Shown here piece by piece: positions 6,499 through 13,401 of a DNA stretch of 13,663 bases. Source of the stretch: Pseudomonadota bacterium. GTDB lineage: Bacteria > Pseudomonadota > Alphaproteobacteria > Rhizobiales > Rhizobiaceae. The position numbers were made by a program, and so were the translations under genes. A model generated the notes under the pieces. It saw only the letters and a list, made by a program, of their open reading frames with translations. It was not told the DNA's origin and made no database searches. The stretch is from positions 1 through 13,663 of the forward strand of contig JAEWDP010000035.1 of the NCBI GenBank assembly GCA_023390055.1. The letters are read 5' to 3'. Positions within the stretch are counted from its first letter, which is position 1. Each line of letters opens with the position of its first letter.

Positions 6499-8057
6499 TC
6501 TTCTCCCTCCTTGCGGCGCATGATGGCACGCATGATGTTTTCCTGGGTGGCTTCCTCTCCTGCCACCTCACCGACGAAATCGCCCTCATGCATCACCATG
6601 ATCCTGTCGCATATGCCGATCAACTCGGGCATTTCCGACGAGATCACGATGACAGCCTTTCCGGCATCCGCCAATTCGTTGATGATCGTGTAGATCTCGT
6701 ATTTTGCGCCGACATCGATACCGCGCGTCGGCTCGTCCAGGATCAGGACATCCGGCCCGGTGAACAGCCATTTCGACAAGACCACCTTCTGCTGATTACC
6801 GCCGGAAAGCTTGCCGGTCTCCTGGTAGACATTGTGGCTGCGAATACGCATGCGGGTGCGAAATTCCTGCGCCACCTTCATTTCCCGCATGTCATCGATT
6901 ACCCCGCCAGACGAGACGCCACCAAGATGGGCAAGCGAGATATTCTTGCGGATATCCTCCTGCAGGATCAGCCCGAGTTGCTTGCGGTCTTCGGTGACAT
7001 AGGCAAGCCCCGCCTTGATCGCACGGTGGACATCGGAGACATCACGTTCCTTGCCGTTGAGGCGGATGGTACCGGAAATGTCCCTGCCCCAGGCACGCCC
7101 GAACACGCTCATGGCAAATTCCGTGCGGCCCGCTCCCATCAATCCCGAAATGCCGACGATCTCGCCGGCACGGACATTCATGGAGACGTTATTCACCACC
7201 TGTCGCTCGGCATGTTGCGGGTGATAGACGGACCAGTTTTCGACTTCGAAGATGATGTCACCAATCTTAGGCTGGCGTTTCGGGTAGCGGCTCTCAAGAT
7301 CACGATCGACCATTCGGCGAATGATCTCGTCTTCCTCGACCACGCCTTCATGACAGTCCAGCGTCCCGACGGTCAGGCCATCGCGCAGGACGGTAATGCG
7401 ATCGGCGACCGCCGAGATTTCGTTGAGCTTGTGCGAGATCAGGATCGATGTGATGCCAAGCGTACGAAATTCCTTCAAGAGTGTCAGAAGCGCCGCACTG
7501 TCCTTCTCGTTGAGGCTTGCCGTCGGCTCGTCAAGGATCAGGAGCCGGACATCCTTGGACAGGGCCTTGGCAATCTCGACAAGCTGCTGCTTGCCGACCC
7601 CGATATTGGTGATCAACGTATCGGGGCCCTCACCAAGCCCGACCTTGTCGAGAAGACCCTTGGTACGTTCATGGACGGCACTTCGATCAATGACACCGTA
7701 ACGTGCCGGCGGGTTGGAGAGGTAGATATTCTCCGCAATCGACATCAACGGGATGAGCGCCAGTTCCTGATGGATGATGATGATGCCGAGCATTTCGGAA
7801 CTGTTGATGTCGCGAAACTGGCGTTCCTCACCGTCAAACAGGATGGAGCCTTCATAGGTGCCGTGCGGATAGACACCGGAAAGCACCTTCATCAGGGTTG
7901 ACTTGCCGGCCCCGTTCTCGCCGACCAGGGCATGGATCTCTCCTTCGCGAACGCTAAAGCTGACATCGGAAAGCGCCTTCACGGCGCCAAAGGACTTCGA
8001 GATGCCCCGCATCTCGAGAATGGGCGGTCTGTCCGCTGAAACCACGGGTGCAGGCAT
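6495..8057 (-). CDS. gguA: Sugar ABC transporter ATPase with two nucleotide-binding domains, GguA type
   Basis: A 520-residue tandem ATPase of the AraG/XylG/MglA class. The first domain has a canonical Walker A (GENGAGKST, about 46-54), a degenerate signature (IGVGKQQ) and Walker B LLILDEPTASL. The second has the degenerate Walker A usual for this class (GLMGAGRTE, no Lys), a canonical LSGGNQQ signature and LILDEPTRGIDVGAK. It drives import through GguB in the inner membrane. Start choice: ATG 8057 has GGAG six nt upstream. An earlier in-frame ATG at 8069 would add four residues but lacks a ribosome site. A stem-loop lies just upstream, between this gene and chvE. Confidence 0.93.
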   Translation of the reverse strand: MPAPVVSADRPPILEMRGISKSFGAVKALSDVSFSVREGEIHALVGENGAGKSTLMKVLSGVYPHGTYEGSILFDGEERQFRDINSSEMLGIIIIHQELALIPLMSIAENIYLSNPPARYGVIDRSAVHERTKGLLDKVGLGEGPDTLITNIGVGKQQLVEIAKALSKDVRLLILDEPTASLNEKDSAALLTLLKEFRTLGITSILISHKLNEISAVADRITVLRDGLTVGTLDCHEGVVEEDEIIRRMVDRDLESRYPKRQPKIGDIIFEVENWSVYHPQHAERQVVNNVSMNVRAGEIVGISGLMGAGRTEFAMSVFGRAWGRDISGTIRLNGKERDVSDVHRAIKAGLAYVTEDRKQLGLILQEDIRKNISLAHLGGVSSGGVIDDMREMKVAQEFRTRMRIRSHNVYQETGKLSGGNQQKVVLSKWLFTGPDVLILDEPTRGIDVGAKYEIYTIINELADAGKAVIVISSEMPELIGICDRIMVMHEGDFVGEVAGEEATQENIMRAIMRRKEGEE

Positions 8058-8079
8058 CCGGATCTCCATCTTGAATGAA

Positions 8080-8108
8080 AGGCGTCCGCTTGTCTTGAAC
8101 GGACGCCT
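8080..8108 (-). repeat. Perfect 9-bp stem-loop between chvE and gguA
   Basis: In the mRNA, AGGCGTCCG (8108-8100) pairs perfectly with CGGACGCCT (8088-8080) around an 11-nt loop, followed by only three U residues. It starts 10 nt after the chvE stop and ends about 20 nt before the gguA start. Such GC-rich hairpins after binding-protein genes commonly protect the upstream mRNA or partly end transcription, so that binding protein exceeds membrane components. That role is inferred. Confidence 0.65.
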
Positions 8109-8118
8109 CTGATGGGCC

Positions 8119-9183
8119 TTACTTGATCTGGTCTTCGCTATAGTAACCGCTATCGACCAGGACCTCTTTCCAGTTGTCCTTATTCACCACGACCGGTTTC
8201 AGGAGATAGGACGGAACAACCTTGACGCCGTTGTCGTAGGTTGTCGTATCCGTCACTTCCGGCTCCTTGCCACTCATGACCGCATCGACCATGTCGACCG
8301 TCACCCTTGCAAGATCACGGGTATCCTTGAAGATCGTGGAATACTGCTCGCCCGCCAGGATGGACTTAACTGACGGCACTTCGGCGTCCTGGCCGGTAAC
8401 GACCGGCATCGGCATGTCGCCGCTGCCATAGCCGACGCCTTTCAGAGACGACAGGATACCGATCGAAAGTCCATCATAAGGCGACAAAACGCCATCGAGA
8501 CGCTTGTCGCTATAGGTGGAACTCAAGATCGCATCCATGCGGGCCTGTGCCGTTGCACCGTCCCAGCGAAGCGTTGCAACCTTATCCATGCCGGTTTGGC
8601 CGCTGCCGACGACAAGCTTGCCTTCATCGATCAGGGGCTGCAGGACGCTCATCGCACCATCATAGAAAAAATAGGCGTTGTTGTCGTCCGGCGAACCACC
8701 GAAGAGCTCGATGTTGAAGGGGCCCTCCTTGCCCGAGGCATCAAGCCCGTCGACAAGCGACTGCGCCTGAAGGACACCCACCTGGAAATTGTCGAAGGTC
8801 GCATAGTAGTCGACATTCGGACTGTCACGGATCAGACGGTCATAGGCAATGACCTCAATCCCCTGGTCTGCAGCCTGTTGCAAAACGTCGGAAAGCGTCG
8901 TGCCGTCGATCGAGGCGATGACCAGCACCTTTGCACCTTTCACGATCATGTTTTCGATCTGCGCAAGCTGGTTTGGAATATCGTCTTCCGCATATTGCAG
9001 ATCGGTCTCGTAGCCGCGTTCCTGCAGAACCTTGACCATGTTGTCGCCATCGGCAATCCACCGTGCCGAGGATTTCGTCGGCATTGCGACACCGACAAGA
9101 CCCTTGTCCTGGGCTGTCGCCGGGACGGCAAATGTCATTGACGCCAGCATCGCTGCCGCCGTCACATATTTCAAGATTTTCAT
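8119..9183 (-). CDS. chvE: Periplasmic sugar-binding protein, ChvE type
   Basis: A 354-residue type I periplasmic binding protein. A Sec signal peptide ends at PATA (21-24) before Gln25. The mature protein opens with the ChvE-like VGVAMPTKSSARW. It keeps DDIPNQLAQIENM, VIASIDGTTLSDVLQQA, IELFGGSPDDNNAYFFYDGA, LSPYDGLSIG and VTGQDAEVPSVKSI, all blocks I recall from Agrobacterium ChvE, which has the same length. ChvE binds aldoses such as L-arabinose, D-galactose, D-glucose and D-xylose. It feeds the GguAB importer and, in Agrobacterium, also signals to the VirA sensor. Nothing here shows a VirA link. The ribosome site AGGAGG lies seven nt before the ATG. The gene sits between the sugar-acid dehydratase and gguA, with hairpins on both sides. 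Confidence 0.95.
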   Translation of the reverse strand: MKILKYVTAAAMLASMTFAVPATAQDKGLVGVAMPTKSSARWIADGDNMVKVLQERGYETDLQYAEDDIPNQLAQIENMIVKGAKVLVIASIDGTTLSDVLQQAADQGIEVIAYDRLIRDSPNVDYYATFDNFQVGVLQAQSLVDGLDASGKEGPFNIELFGGSPDDNNAYFFYDGAMSVLQPLIDEGKLVVGSGQTGMDKVATLRWDGATAQARMDAILSSTYSDKRLDGVLSPYDGLSIGILSSLKGVGYGSGDMPMPVVTGQDAEVPSVKSILAGEQYSTIFKDTRDLARVTVDMVDAVMSGKEPEVTDTTTYDNGVKVVPSYLLKPVVVNKDNWKEVLVDSGYYSEDQIK

Positions 9184-9216
9184 GTCTTCTCCTCCTATGG
9201 ATGGGCCTCCTCACGG

Positions 9217-9257
9217 CCCTTTAAAAAGGGGCGAATGCAGTTTTGCCCCGCCCCTTT
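9217..9257 (-). promoter_or_regulatory. Terminator-like hairpin with competing anti-hairpin before chvE
   Basis: In the leftward mRNA, AAAGGGGCG (9257-9249) can pair perfectly with CGCCCCTTT (9233-9225) over a 15-nt loop. A run of five U (9227-9223) begins in the last stem bases, as in intrinsic terminators. The next bases, AAAGGG (9222-9217), can instead pair with CCCTTT of the second arm, which would undo the first stem. The element sits between the dehydratase stop and the chvE ribosome site. It could lower read-through from the catabolic genes, or mark a separate chvE transcript. No chvE leader peptide is seen. Confidence 0.55.
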
Positions 9258-9265
9258 CTGTTTTC

Positions 9266-11113
9266 TCAGTGGTTGTCGCGCGGGACACCCTCCGTTTGCG
9301 CGATCCGCTGGTATTTCACGGCCGGCTCAAGAACAGCACCAGTCTCCATCTGGCCGATGACCGAGCGCTGGATCTCCTGCCAGGGCGTTTGATTTTTCGG
9401 ATAACGGTAGCCGCCTTCGGCATCCAGCTTTCGACGACGCTCCATGAGTTCCTCGTCGGAGATCAGGATATCTGCCTTGCCGCGCCCGACATCGATGCGC
9501 ACCCGGTCACCCGTTTTCAAAAGCGCCAGCCCACCCCCAGCTGCAGCTTCCGGCGAGGCATTCAGGATGGACGGACTGCCCGAGGTTCCGGACTGGCGAC
9601 CGTCGCCAATGCATGGAAGCGACGTGATCCCCTTCTTCAACAGGTAGTCGGGCGCACGCATGTTGACCACTTCGGCAGCACCTGGATAGCCGATCGGTCC
9701 GGCTCCACGCATGAACAAAACCGTATGTTCGTCGATTGCAAGTGACGGATCGTCGATGCGCTTGTGGTAGTCCTCCGGTCCGTCAAAGACGACCGCGGGA
9801 CCTTCGAAAGCATCTGGATCGTCCTTGTTGGACAGATAACGGTCACGGAATTCCGGCGAGATGACGCTTGTCTTCATAATCGCCGAGGAGAAGAGGTTCC
9901 CCCGCAGGACCCTGAAGCCTGCACGTTCCTTGATCGGCTGTTCGAACGGACGAATGACCTTTTCATCCTCGATGACCGCACCGCGACAATTGTCACCGAT
10001 CGTCTTGCCATTGGCGGTCATGGCATCTTCGTGAATGAGGCCCTGGCGCATCAACTGATTGACGACGGCTGGAACACCGCCGGCATGGTAGTAGTCTTCA
10101 CCGAGATATTCGCCGGCCGGCTGCAGGTTGACGAGGAGTGGCACGTCTTCGCCATAGGTCTGCCAGTCGTCGACCGAAAGCTCGACACCCATGTGGCGCG
10201 CAAGACCGTTCAGGTGGATCGGTGCGTTGGTGGACCCGCCAATCGCCGAATTGACCCGGATGGCGTTGATGAAGGCTTCGCGTGTCATGATGTCGGAAGG
10301 TTTGAGGTCCTCGCTCACCATTTCCACGATCCGTTTGCCGGTCAGATAGGAGACTTCCTGCCGATCGCGGTAAGGTGCGGGTATCGCGGCAGACCCAGGA
10401 AGCTGCATGCCGAGTGCTTCGGCAAGCGAGTTCATGGTCGTTGCGGTCCCCATCGTGTTGCAATAGCCGGTGGATGGCGCCGACGATGCGACAAGCTTCA
10501 CAAAGCCGGCATAATCGATTTCACCCTTGGCAAGAAGTTCACGCGCCTTCCAGACGATAGTGCCGGATCCTGTTCGTTCGCCGCGAAACCAGCCATTCAG
10601 CATCGGCCCGACGGACAGCGCGATGGCCGGAATATTGACGGTCGCCGCCGCCATGAGACAGGCCGGCGTGGTCTTGTCGCAGCCGATTGTGAGAACGACG
10701 CCATCGAGCGGATAGCCGTAGAGAACTTCGACAAGTCCCAAATAGGCAAGGTTGCGGTCAAGTCCGGCGGTCGGGCGCTTTCCTGTCTCCTGGATCGGAT
10801 GAACCGGAAACTCGATCGCGATGCCGCCTGCTTCGCGGATGCCTTCGCGCAATCTCTTGGCAAGCTCGAGATGGTGGCGATTGCAAGGTGAAAGGTCCGA
10901 TCCGGTCTGGGCGATGCCGATGATCGGCCGGTCGGACTGCAGTTCGTCCTGGCTGAGCCCGAAATTCATGTACCGCTCCAGATAGAGCGCCGTCATGTCC
11001 GCATTCGCCGGATTATCGAACCACGCTCGCGAACGCAGTCTGGTGCGCACCTCACCCTCATTTAAGGTAGTTCTGGCAATATCGGTAGAAGGCTGGTTCT
11101 CTGATTTGGTCAT
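9266..11113 (-). CDS. IlvD/Edd-family sugar-acid dehydratase (L-arabinonate/D-xylonate type)
   Basis: A 615-residue iron-sulfur enzyme that removes water from an aldonic acid to give a 2-keto-3-deoxy acid in the cytoplasm. Cluster ligands are expected at Cys77 (GSDLSPCNRHH), Cys145 (TIGCDKTTPA) and Cys218 (STGYCNTMGTA). Asp146 and Glu109 would bind Mg, and Lys147 is the usual carbamylated lysine. GDGRQSGTSGSPSILNASPE near the C-terminus is the second conserved block. The HPIQETGKRPTAGLDRNL region resembles what I recall of L-arabinonate dehydratases more than Caulobacter XylD, but D-xylonate, D-fuconate or D-galactonate remain possible. The frame is open to 11218, overlapping the upstream gene; ATG 11113 matches the family N-terminus and leaves a 46-bp gap. 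The N-terminal 25 or so residues look like a variable extension. Confidence 0.92.
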   Translation of the reverse strand: MTKSENQPSTDIARTTLNEGEVRTRLRSRAWFDNPANADMTALYLERYMNFGLSQDELQSDRPIIGIAQTGSDLSPCNRHHLELAKRLREGIREAGGIAIEFPVHPIQETGKRPTAGLDRNLAYLGLVEVLYGYPLDGVVLTIGCDKTTPACLMAAATVNIPAIALSVGPMLNGWFRGERTGSGTIVWKARELLAKGEIDYAGFVKLVASSAPSTGYCNTMGTATTMNSLAEALGMQLPGSAAIPAPYRDRQEVSYLTGKRIVEMVSEDLKPSDIMTREAFINAIRVNSAIGGSTNAPIHLNGLARHMGVELSVDDWQTYGEDVPLLVNLQPAGEYLGEDYYHAGGVPAVVNQLMRQGLIHEDAMTANGKTIGDNCRGAVIEDEKVIRPFEQPIKERAGFRVLRGNLFSSAIMKTSVISPEFRDRYLSNKDDPDAFEGPAVVFDGPEDYHKRIDDPSLAIDEHTVLFMRGAGPIGYPGAAEVVNMRAPDYLLKKGITSLPCIGDGRQSGTSGSPSILNASPEAAAGGGLALLKTGDRVRIDVGRGKADILISDEELMERRRKLDAEGGYRYPKNQTPWQEIQRSVIGQMETGAVLEPAVKYQRIAQTEGVPRDNH

Positions 11114-11159
11114 GATCTGGTTCTCAAACGGACAGAAGGACAGTAACAGTCGACGATCG

Positions 11160-12083
11160 TCAGTCCTCGAAAGGTTCGACTGCATGCCGACGTCCCAACA
11201 TGAACGCGTCGGCAACATGAACCAGCGGCGAAAAATCGGCGTCGAGGCGCCGCTCGTTCACCAGCTGGACAAAGTGCTTGTAGAGGTTGCGGTATTCACG
11301 ATCTTCTTCAACGATTTTCTCTTCTCCGTCGACGGCAAGCCTGCTGCCACCCTGGCTGAGAACGATCGTCCCCTCGGTCGTATCAACGCGGATATCCCAC
11401 GTCTGAGGACCTGTCTGGCGCCAGTCGAATTCAGCCGTAACCGGAATCCTGTCGACAGTTTCAAAAGCCAGGCGGGCCGCAATCGGTGCGCCGCGATTTT
11501 CCGGAAAATAAAGATCGGATGCGGTCAGATGGAAGCGATCCGGCATGATGCGCGTCACAATCGACAGTGCATTGATGCCGGGATCAAAGACGCCGAGACC
11601 ACCTGGTTCCCAGATCCACGCCTGACCGGGATGCCAGTGTCGGACATCTTCCTTCCACTCGACATGAACGCTTTTGATGGTTCTGCCGGCAAGAAGTGAT
11701 CGGGCAGGCTCAACGGCTGCAGCCTCGCGTGAATGCCAGGTCGAAAAGAGTGTCAGCCCCCTCTCCCGGCCAAGCGCTTCCAGGGCATGGACCTCAGACA
11801 GGGTTGCTCCGGGCGGCTTTTCCAGCATCAGATGCTTCGATGCCAAAAGCACTGCATTCGCCTGGGCAAACCGACCCTGCGGCGGAGTGCAAAGCGATAC
11901 GGCATCAATGGCGATGCCGGAGGAAAGCAGTTCATCGACATCGCGGAAGGATGGCACGCCATCAAGTCCGGCATTACGGCTTGCGACGGCAACCAGTTCG
12001 ATACCCTGCGTTGCTGCAATTGCTCCGAGATGCTGATCCCTTGCAATCTTTCCCAGTCCAACGATTGCGAGACGAATTGTCAT
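11160..12083 (-). CDS. Gfo/Idh/MocA-family L-arabinose / D-galactose 1-dehydrogenase
   Basis: A 307-residue NAD(P)-dependent oxidoreductase with an N-terminal Rossmann fold (VGLGKIARDQHL, 8-19) and a C-terminal sheet domain. Candidate active-site residues are Lys89 in the EKP motif (88-90), His117 in TWHSR, Asp167 and Asn171 in VFDPGINALSIVTRI. The stretch WKEDVRHWHPGQAWIWEPGG (143-162) closely resembles Azospirillum brasilense L-arabinose 1-dehydrogenase and pseudomonad D-galactose 1-dehydrogenase. The enzyme would oxidise C1 of the imported sugar to an aldonolactone, the first step of the non-phosphorylative pathway. L-arabinose, D-galactose and D-fucose are the likely substrates, since known members accept all three. 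ATG 12083, with GAGG five nt upstream, sits 7 bp after the gguC stop. The frame extends upstream to 12146 without support. Confidence 0.9.
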   Translation of the reverse strand: MTIRLAIVGLGKIARDQHLGAIAATQGIELVAVASRNAGLDGVPSFRDVDELLSSGIAIDAVSLCTPPQGRFAQANAVLLASKHLMLEKPPGATLSEVHALEALGRERGLTLFSTWHSREAAAVEPARSLLAGRTIKSVHVEWKEDVRHWHPGQAWIWEPGGLGVFDPGINALSIVTRIMPDRFHLTASDLYFPENRGAPIAARLAFETVDRIPVTAEFDWRQTGPQTWDIRVDTTEGTIVLSQGGSRLAVDGEEKIVEEDREYRNLYKHFVQLVNERRLDADFSPLVHVADAFMLGRRHAVEPFED

Positions 12084-12090
12084 CCAGACC

Positions 12091-13083
12091 TCAGAGCTGT
12101 CGAACTGAAACGGCGGTCTCTCCGGCAACAGCCAGCTTGTTGACAAGCGGCAGTCTGAAAGGCGCAGCCGAAATCTCGAAGACGTCGCCCGGCTCAGTCT
12201 TCACACCTTCCGAAAACGACAGCGTCGCGGTGCCAAAGAAATGGACGTGCAGATCGCCCGGCCGACGGAAAAGATCGTATTTGAAGTTGTGATGCTCGAG
12301 GTTGGCGATGGTATGCGACATGTTCGCTTCGCCCGACAGGAACGGCTTTTCGAAGATCACCTTGTCACCACGGCGGATACGCGAGGTTCCCTCGACATGA
12401 TCCGGAAGCGCACCGACCAGAAGCTCCGCGCCAAGTGCTGCATGGCGCAGCTTTGAATGGGCAAGCCAGAGATAATTGCCCTTTTCCGTAACATGATCGG
12501 AGAATTCATTGGCAAGACAGAACCCGAGGCGATAGGGCGTGCCATCCGGTCCGATAAGGTAGATGCCGGCAAGTTCCGGTTCCTCACCGCCATCAAGCGC
12601 GAAAGAGGGAGAGACAAGATCCTCGCCCGTCGCACGCAGTTGCGACCCATCACCCTTGTAGAACCATTCCGGCTGCACGCCAGCCTGGCCTTCCGCCGGC
12701 TTTCCACCCTCCACACCCATGAGAAACATGCGCATGGAATCCGTCGGCTTTTCCGCCGCCTGGGCGGCCTTGTGCATCTTGTCACGCCCGTCGGCGGAAC
12801 CGAGATGGGTAAGACCGGTACCGGCAACGATGAAATGCGCTGGATCCGGATGCGAAACCGGCAAGGCAAGACGCCCTTCATCGGCGGCTTTTGCAAGATC
12901 GACCTCTTCGTCGTCATGACCAAGCGCTGCCACCTGCTCTTCCAAGGATCGACCGGCCTTGATCGCCCCCCATGCGAGTTCATAACTGGACTTGACCCCG
13001 GAAACGACACGGCCAGCGGCCGCACCATCAGCGACAACAACCTTCAGGCTGTCGCCATCGCGCACTTGAAGAATTCGAAGCAT
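12091..13083 (-). CDS. gguC: GguC/AraD1-type protein, FAH-fold sugar-acid enzyme
   Basis: A 330-residue protein of the GguC family, first named from the Agrobacterium chvE-ggu cluster. The C-terminal half has the fumarylacetoacetate-hydrolase fold pattern: GTGLTHLGSA (88-97), acidic residues EEPE (167-170) and NEFSDH (192-197), which likely hold a metal, then GDLHVHFFGTATLSF (276-290). Original reports left its role open. As I recall, relatives called AraD1 are linked to 2-keto-3-deoxy-pentonate dehydration. Here it heads an operon with a sugar dehydrogenase and dehydratase, which fits conversion of 2-keto-3-deoxy-L-arabinonate to alpha-ketoglutarate semialdehyde. ATG 13083 has GAGG four nt upstream. 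The frame is open to 13215, but that extension covers the promoter. Family call is firm, the reaction is inferred. Confidence 0.88.
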   Translation of the reverse strand: MLRILQVRDGDSLKVVVADGAAAGRVVSGVKSSYELAWGAIKAGRSLEEQVAALGHDDEEVDLAKAADEGRLALPVSHPDPAHFIVAGTGLTHLGSADGRDKMHKAAQAAEKPTDSMRMFLMGVEGGKPAEGQAGVQPEWFYKGDGSQLRATGEDLVSPSFALDGGEEPELAGIYLIGPDGTPYRLGFCLANEFSDHVTEKGNYLWLAHSKLRHAALGAELLVGALPDHVEGTSRIRRGDKVIFEKPFLSGEANMSHTIANLEHHNFKYDLFRRPGDLHVHFFGTATLSFSEGVKTEPGDVFEISAAPFRLPLVNKLAVAGETAVSVRQL

Positions 13084-13111
13084 TGTACCTCTACCGATGC
13101 ACCTGAACTGA

Positions 13112-13128
13112 CGCTGCACATTGCAGCG
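13112..13128 (-). repeat. 17-bp palindrome in the operon leader
   Basis: CGCTGCA and TGCAGCG form perfect 7-bp arms around a 3-nt centre. In the gguC leader mRNA it would fold as a GC-rich hairpin 28 nt before the start codon. It may equally be a protein-binding site or a 5'-stabilising structure. Confidence 0.5.
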
Positions 13129-13163
13129 GACCCCTCCCATAGCAGCTGTGGGCGTATGGAACA

Positions 13164-13176
13164 ATAATACGACTAT
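13164..13176 (-). promoter_or_regulatory. Operator-like site on the operon promoter
   Basis: Read on the minus strand the site is ATAGTCGTATTAT, inside a 17-bp imperfect palindrome (13162-13178). It matches the site at 13260-13272 at ten of thirteen positions and covers the -10 box of the leftward promoter, an ideal place for repression. A GntR-type regulator is suggested by the partner site. Confidence 0.5.
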
Positions 13177-13199
13177 TGAACTAGAGGCCATTTTGTCAA
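13171..13199 (-). promoter_or_regulatory. Sigma-70-like promoter of the sugar catabolic operon
   Basis: A perfect TTGACA (13199-13194) is followed after 17 nt by ATAGTC (13176-13171), a weak -10. The -35 is preceded by C, as favoured in alphaproteobacteria. Transcription would start near 13164, leaving a leader of about 80 nt before gguC. Confidence 0.5.
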
Positions 13200-13221
13200 G
13201 GGAGTGACACGCCACTACACA

Positions 13222-13251
13222 TTGATTTTACTCGCTCTCCGAGAATATATA
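13222..13251 (+). promoter_or_regulatory. Possible promoter of the right-hand binding-protein gene
   Basis: TTGATT (13222-13227) and TATATA (13246-13251) are spaced by 18 nt. The start point would fall near 13258, directly at the operator-like palindrome, and give a leader of about 140 nt. Other AT-rich options closer to the gene exist, for example TTGCAA at 13333, but lack a good partner box. Confidence 0.35.
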
Positions 13252-13259
13252 ACCAACTG

Positions 13260-13272
13260 ATAGTATTACTAT
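13260..13272 (+). promoter_or_regulatory. Perfect 13-bp operator-like palindrome (FadR/GntR consensus)
   Basis: ATAGTATTACTAT is a perfect 6+1+6 inverted repeat. Its core TAGTATTACTA (13261-13271) fits the FadR-subfamily GntR consensus T-n-GTA-n-TAC-n-A exactly. It lies at the expected transcription start of the rightward gene. The matching regulator is not in the window. Confidence 0.55.
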
Positions 13273-13401
13273 AAAATATGCATATTGGCTTTCATCAAAG
13301 GCTTGCATCCAGCCATCTCTGCTAAAAAACGCTTGCAAAAGTATGACAATATGGAAAATGTTCGAGCGTCACACGACCAATATCTTCTGGGAGGTTTTAC
13401 G

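Larger units (their letters stand above)
13084..13401. other. 318-bp divergent control region for two sugar units
   Basis: AT-rich spacer between the leftward catabolic operon and the rightward binding-protein gene. It holds a leader hairpin (13112-13128), a leftward promoter with an operator-like site on its -10 (13164-13199), a rightward promoter-like pair (13222-13251) and a second operator-like site (13260-13272). A 12-bp palindrome AATATGCATATT lies at 13275-13286. The heptamer GCTTGCA occurs twice, 30 bp apart, at 13301-13307 and 13331-13337. The regulator gene is not in the window. Confidence 0.6.

Noticed and set aside
6399..7901. Long rightward open frame of 500 codons
   Set aside because: It lies opposite the clear gguA ATPase and the start of gguB, has a His/Asp-rich composition of no known family, and reflects the high-GC codon pattern of the real genes.
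9764..10891. Rightward open frame of 375 codons
   Set aside because: It is antisense to the sugar-acid dehydratase, whose cluster cysteines and conserved blocks are unmistakable.
12457..13167. Rightward 236-codon frame opposite gguC
   Set aside because: It is antisense to the GguC coding region and runs into the promoter region; no recognisable protein features.
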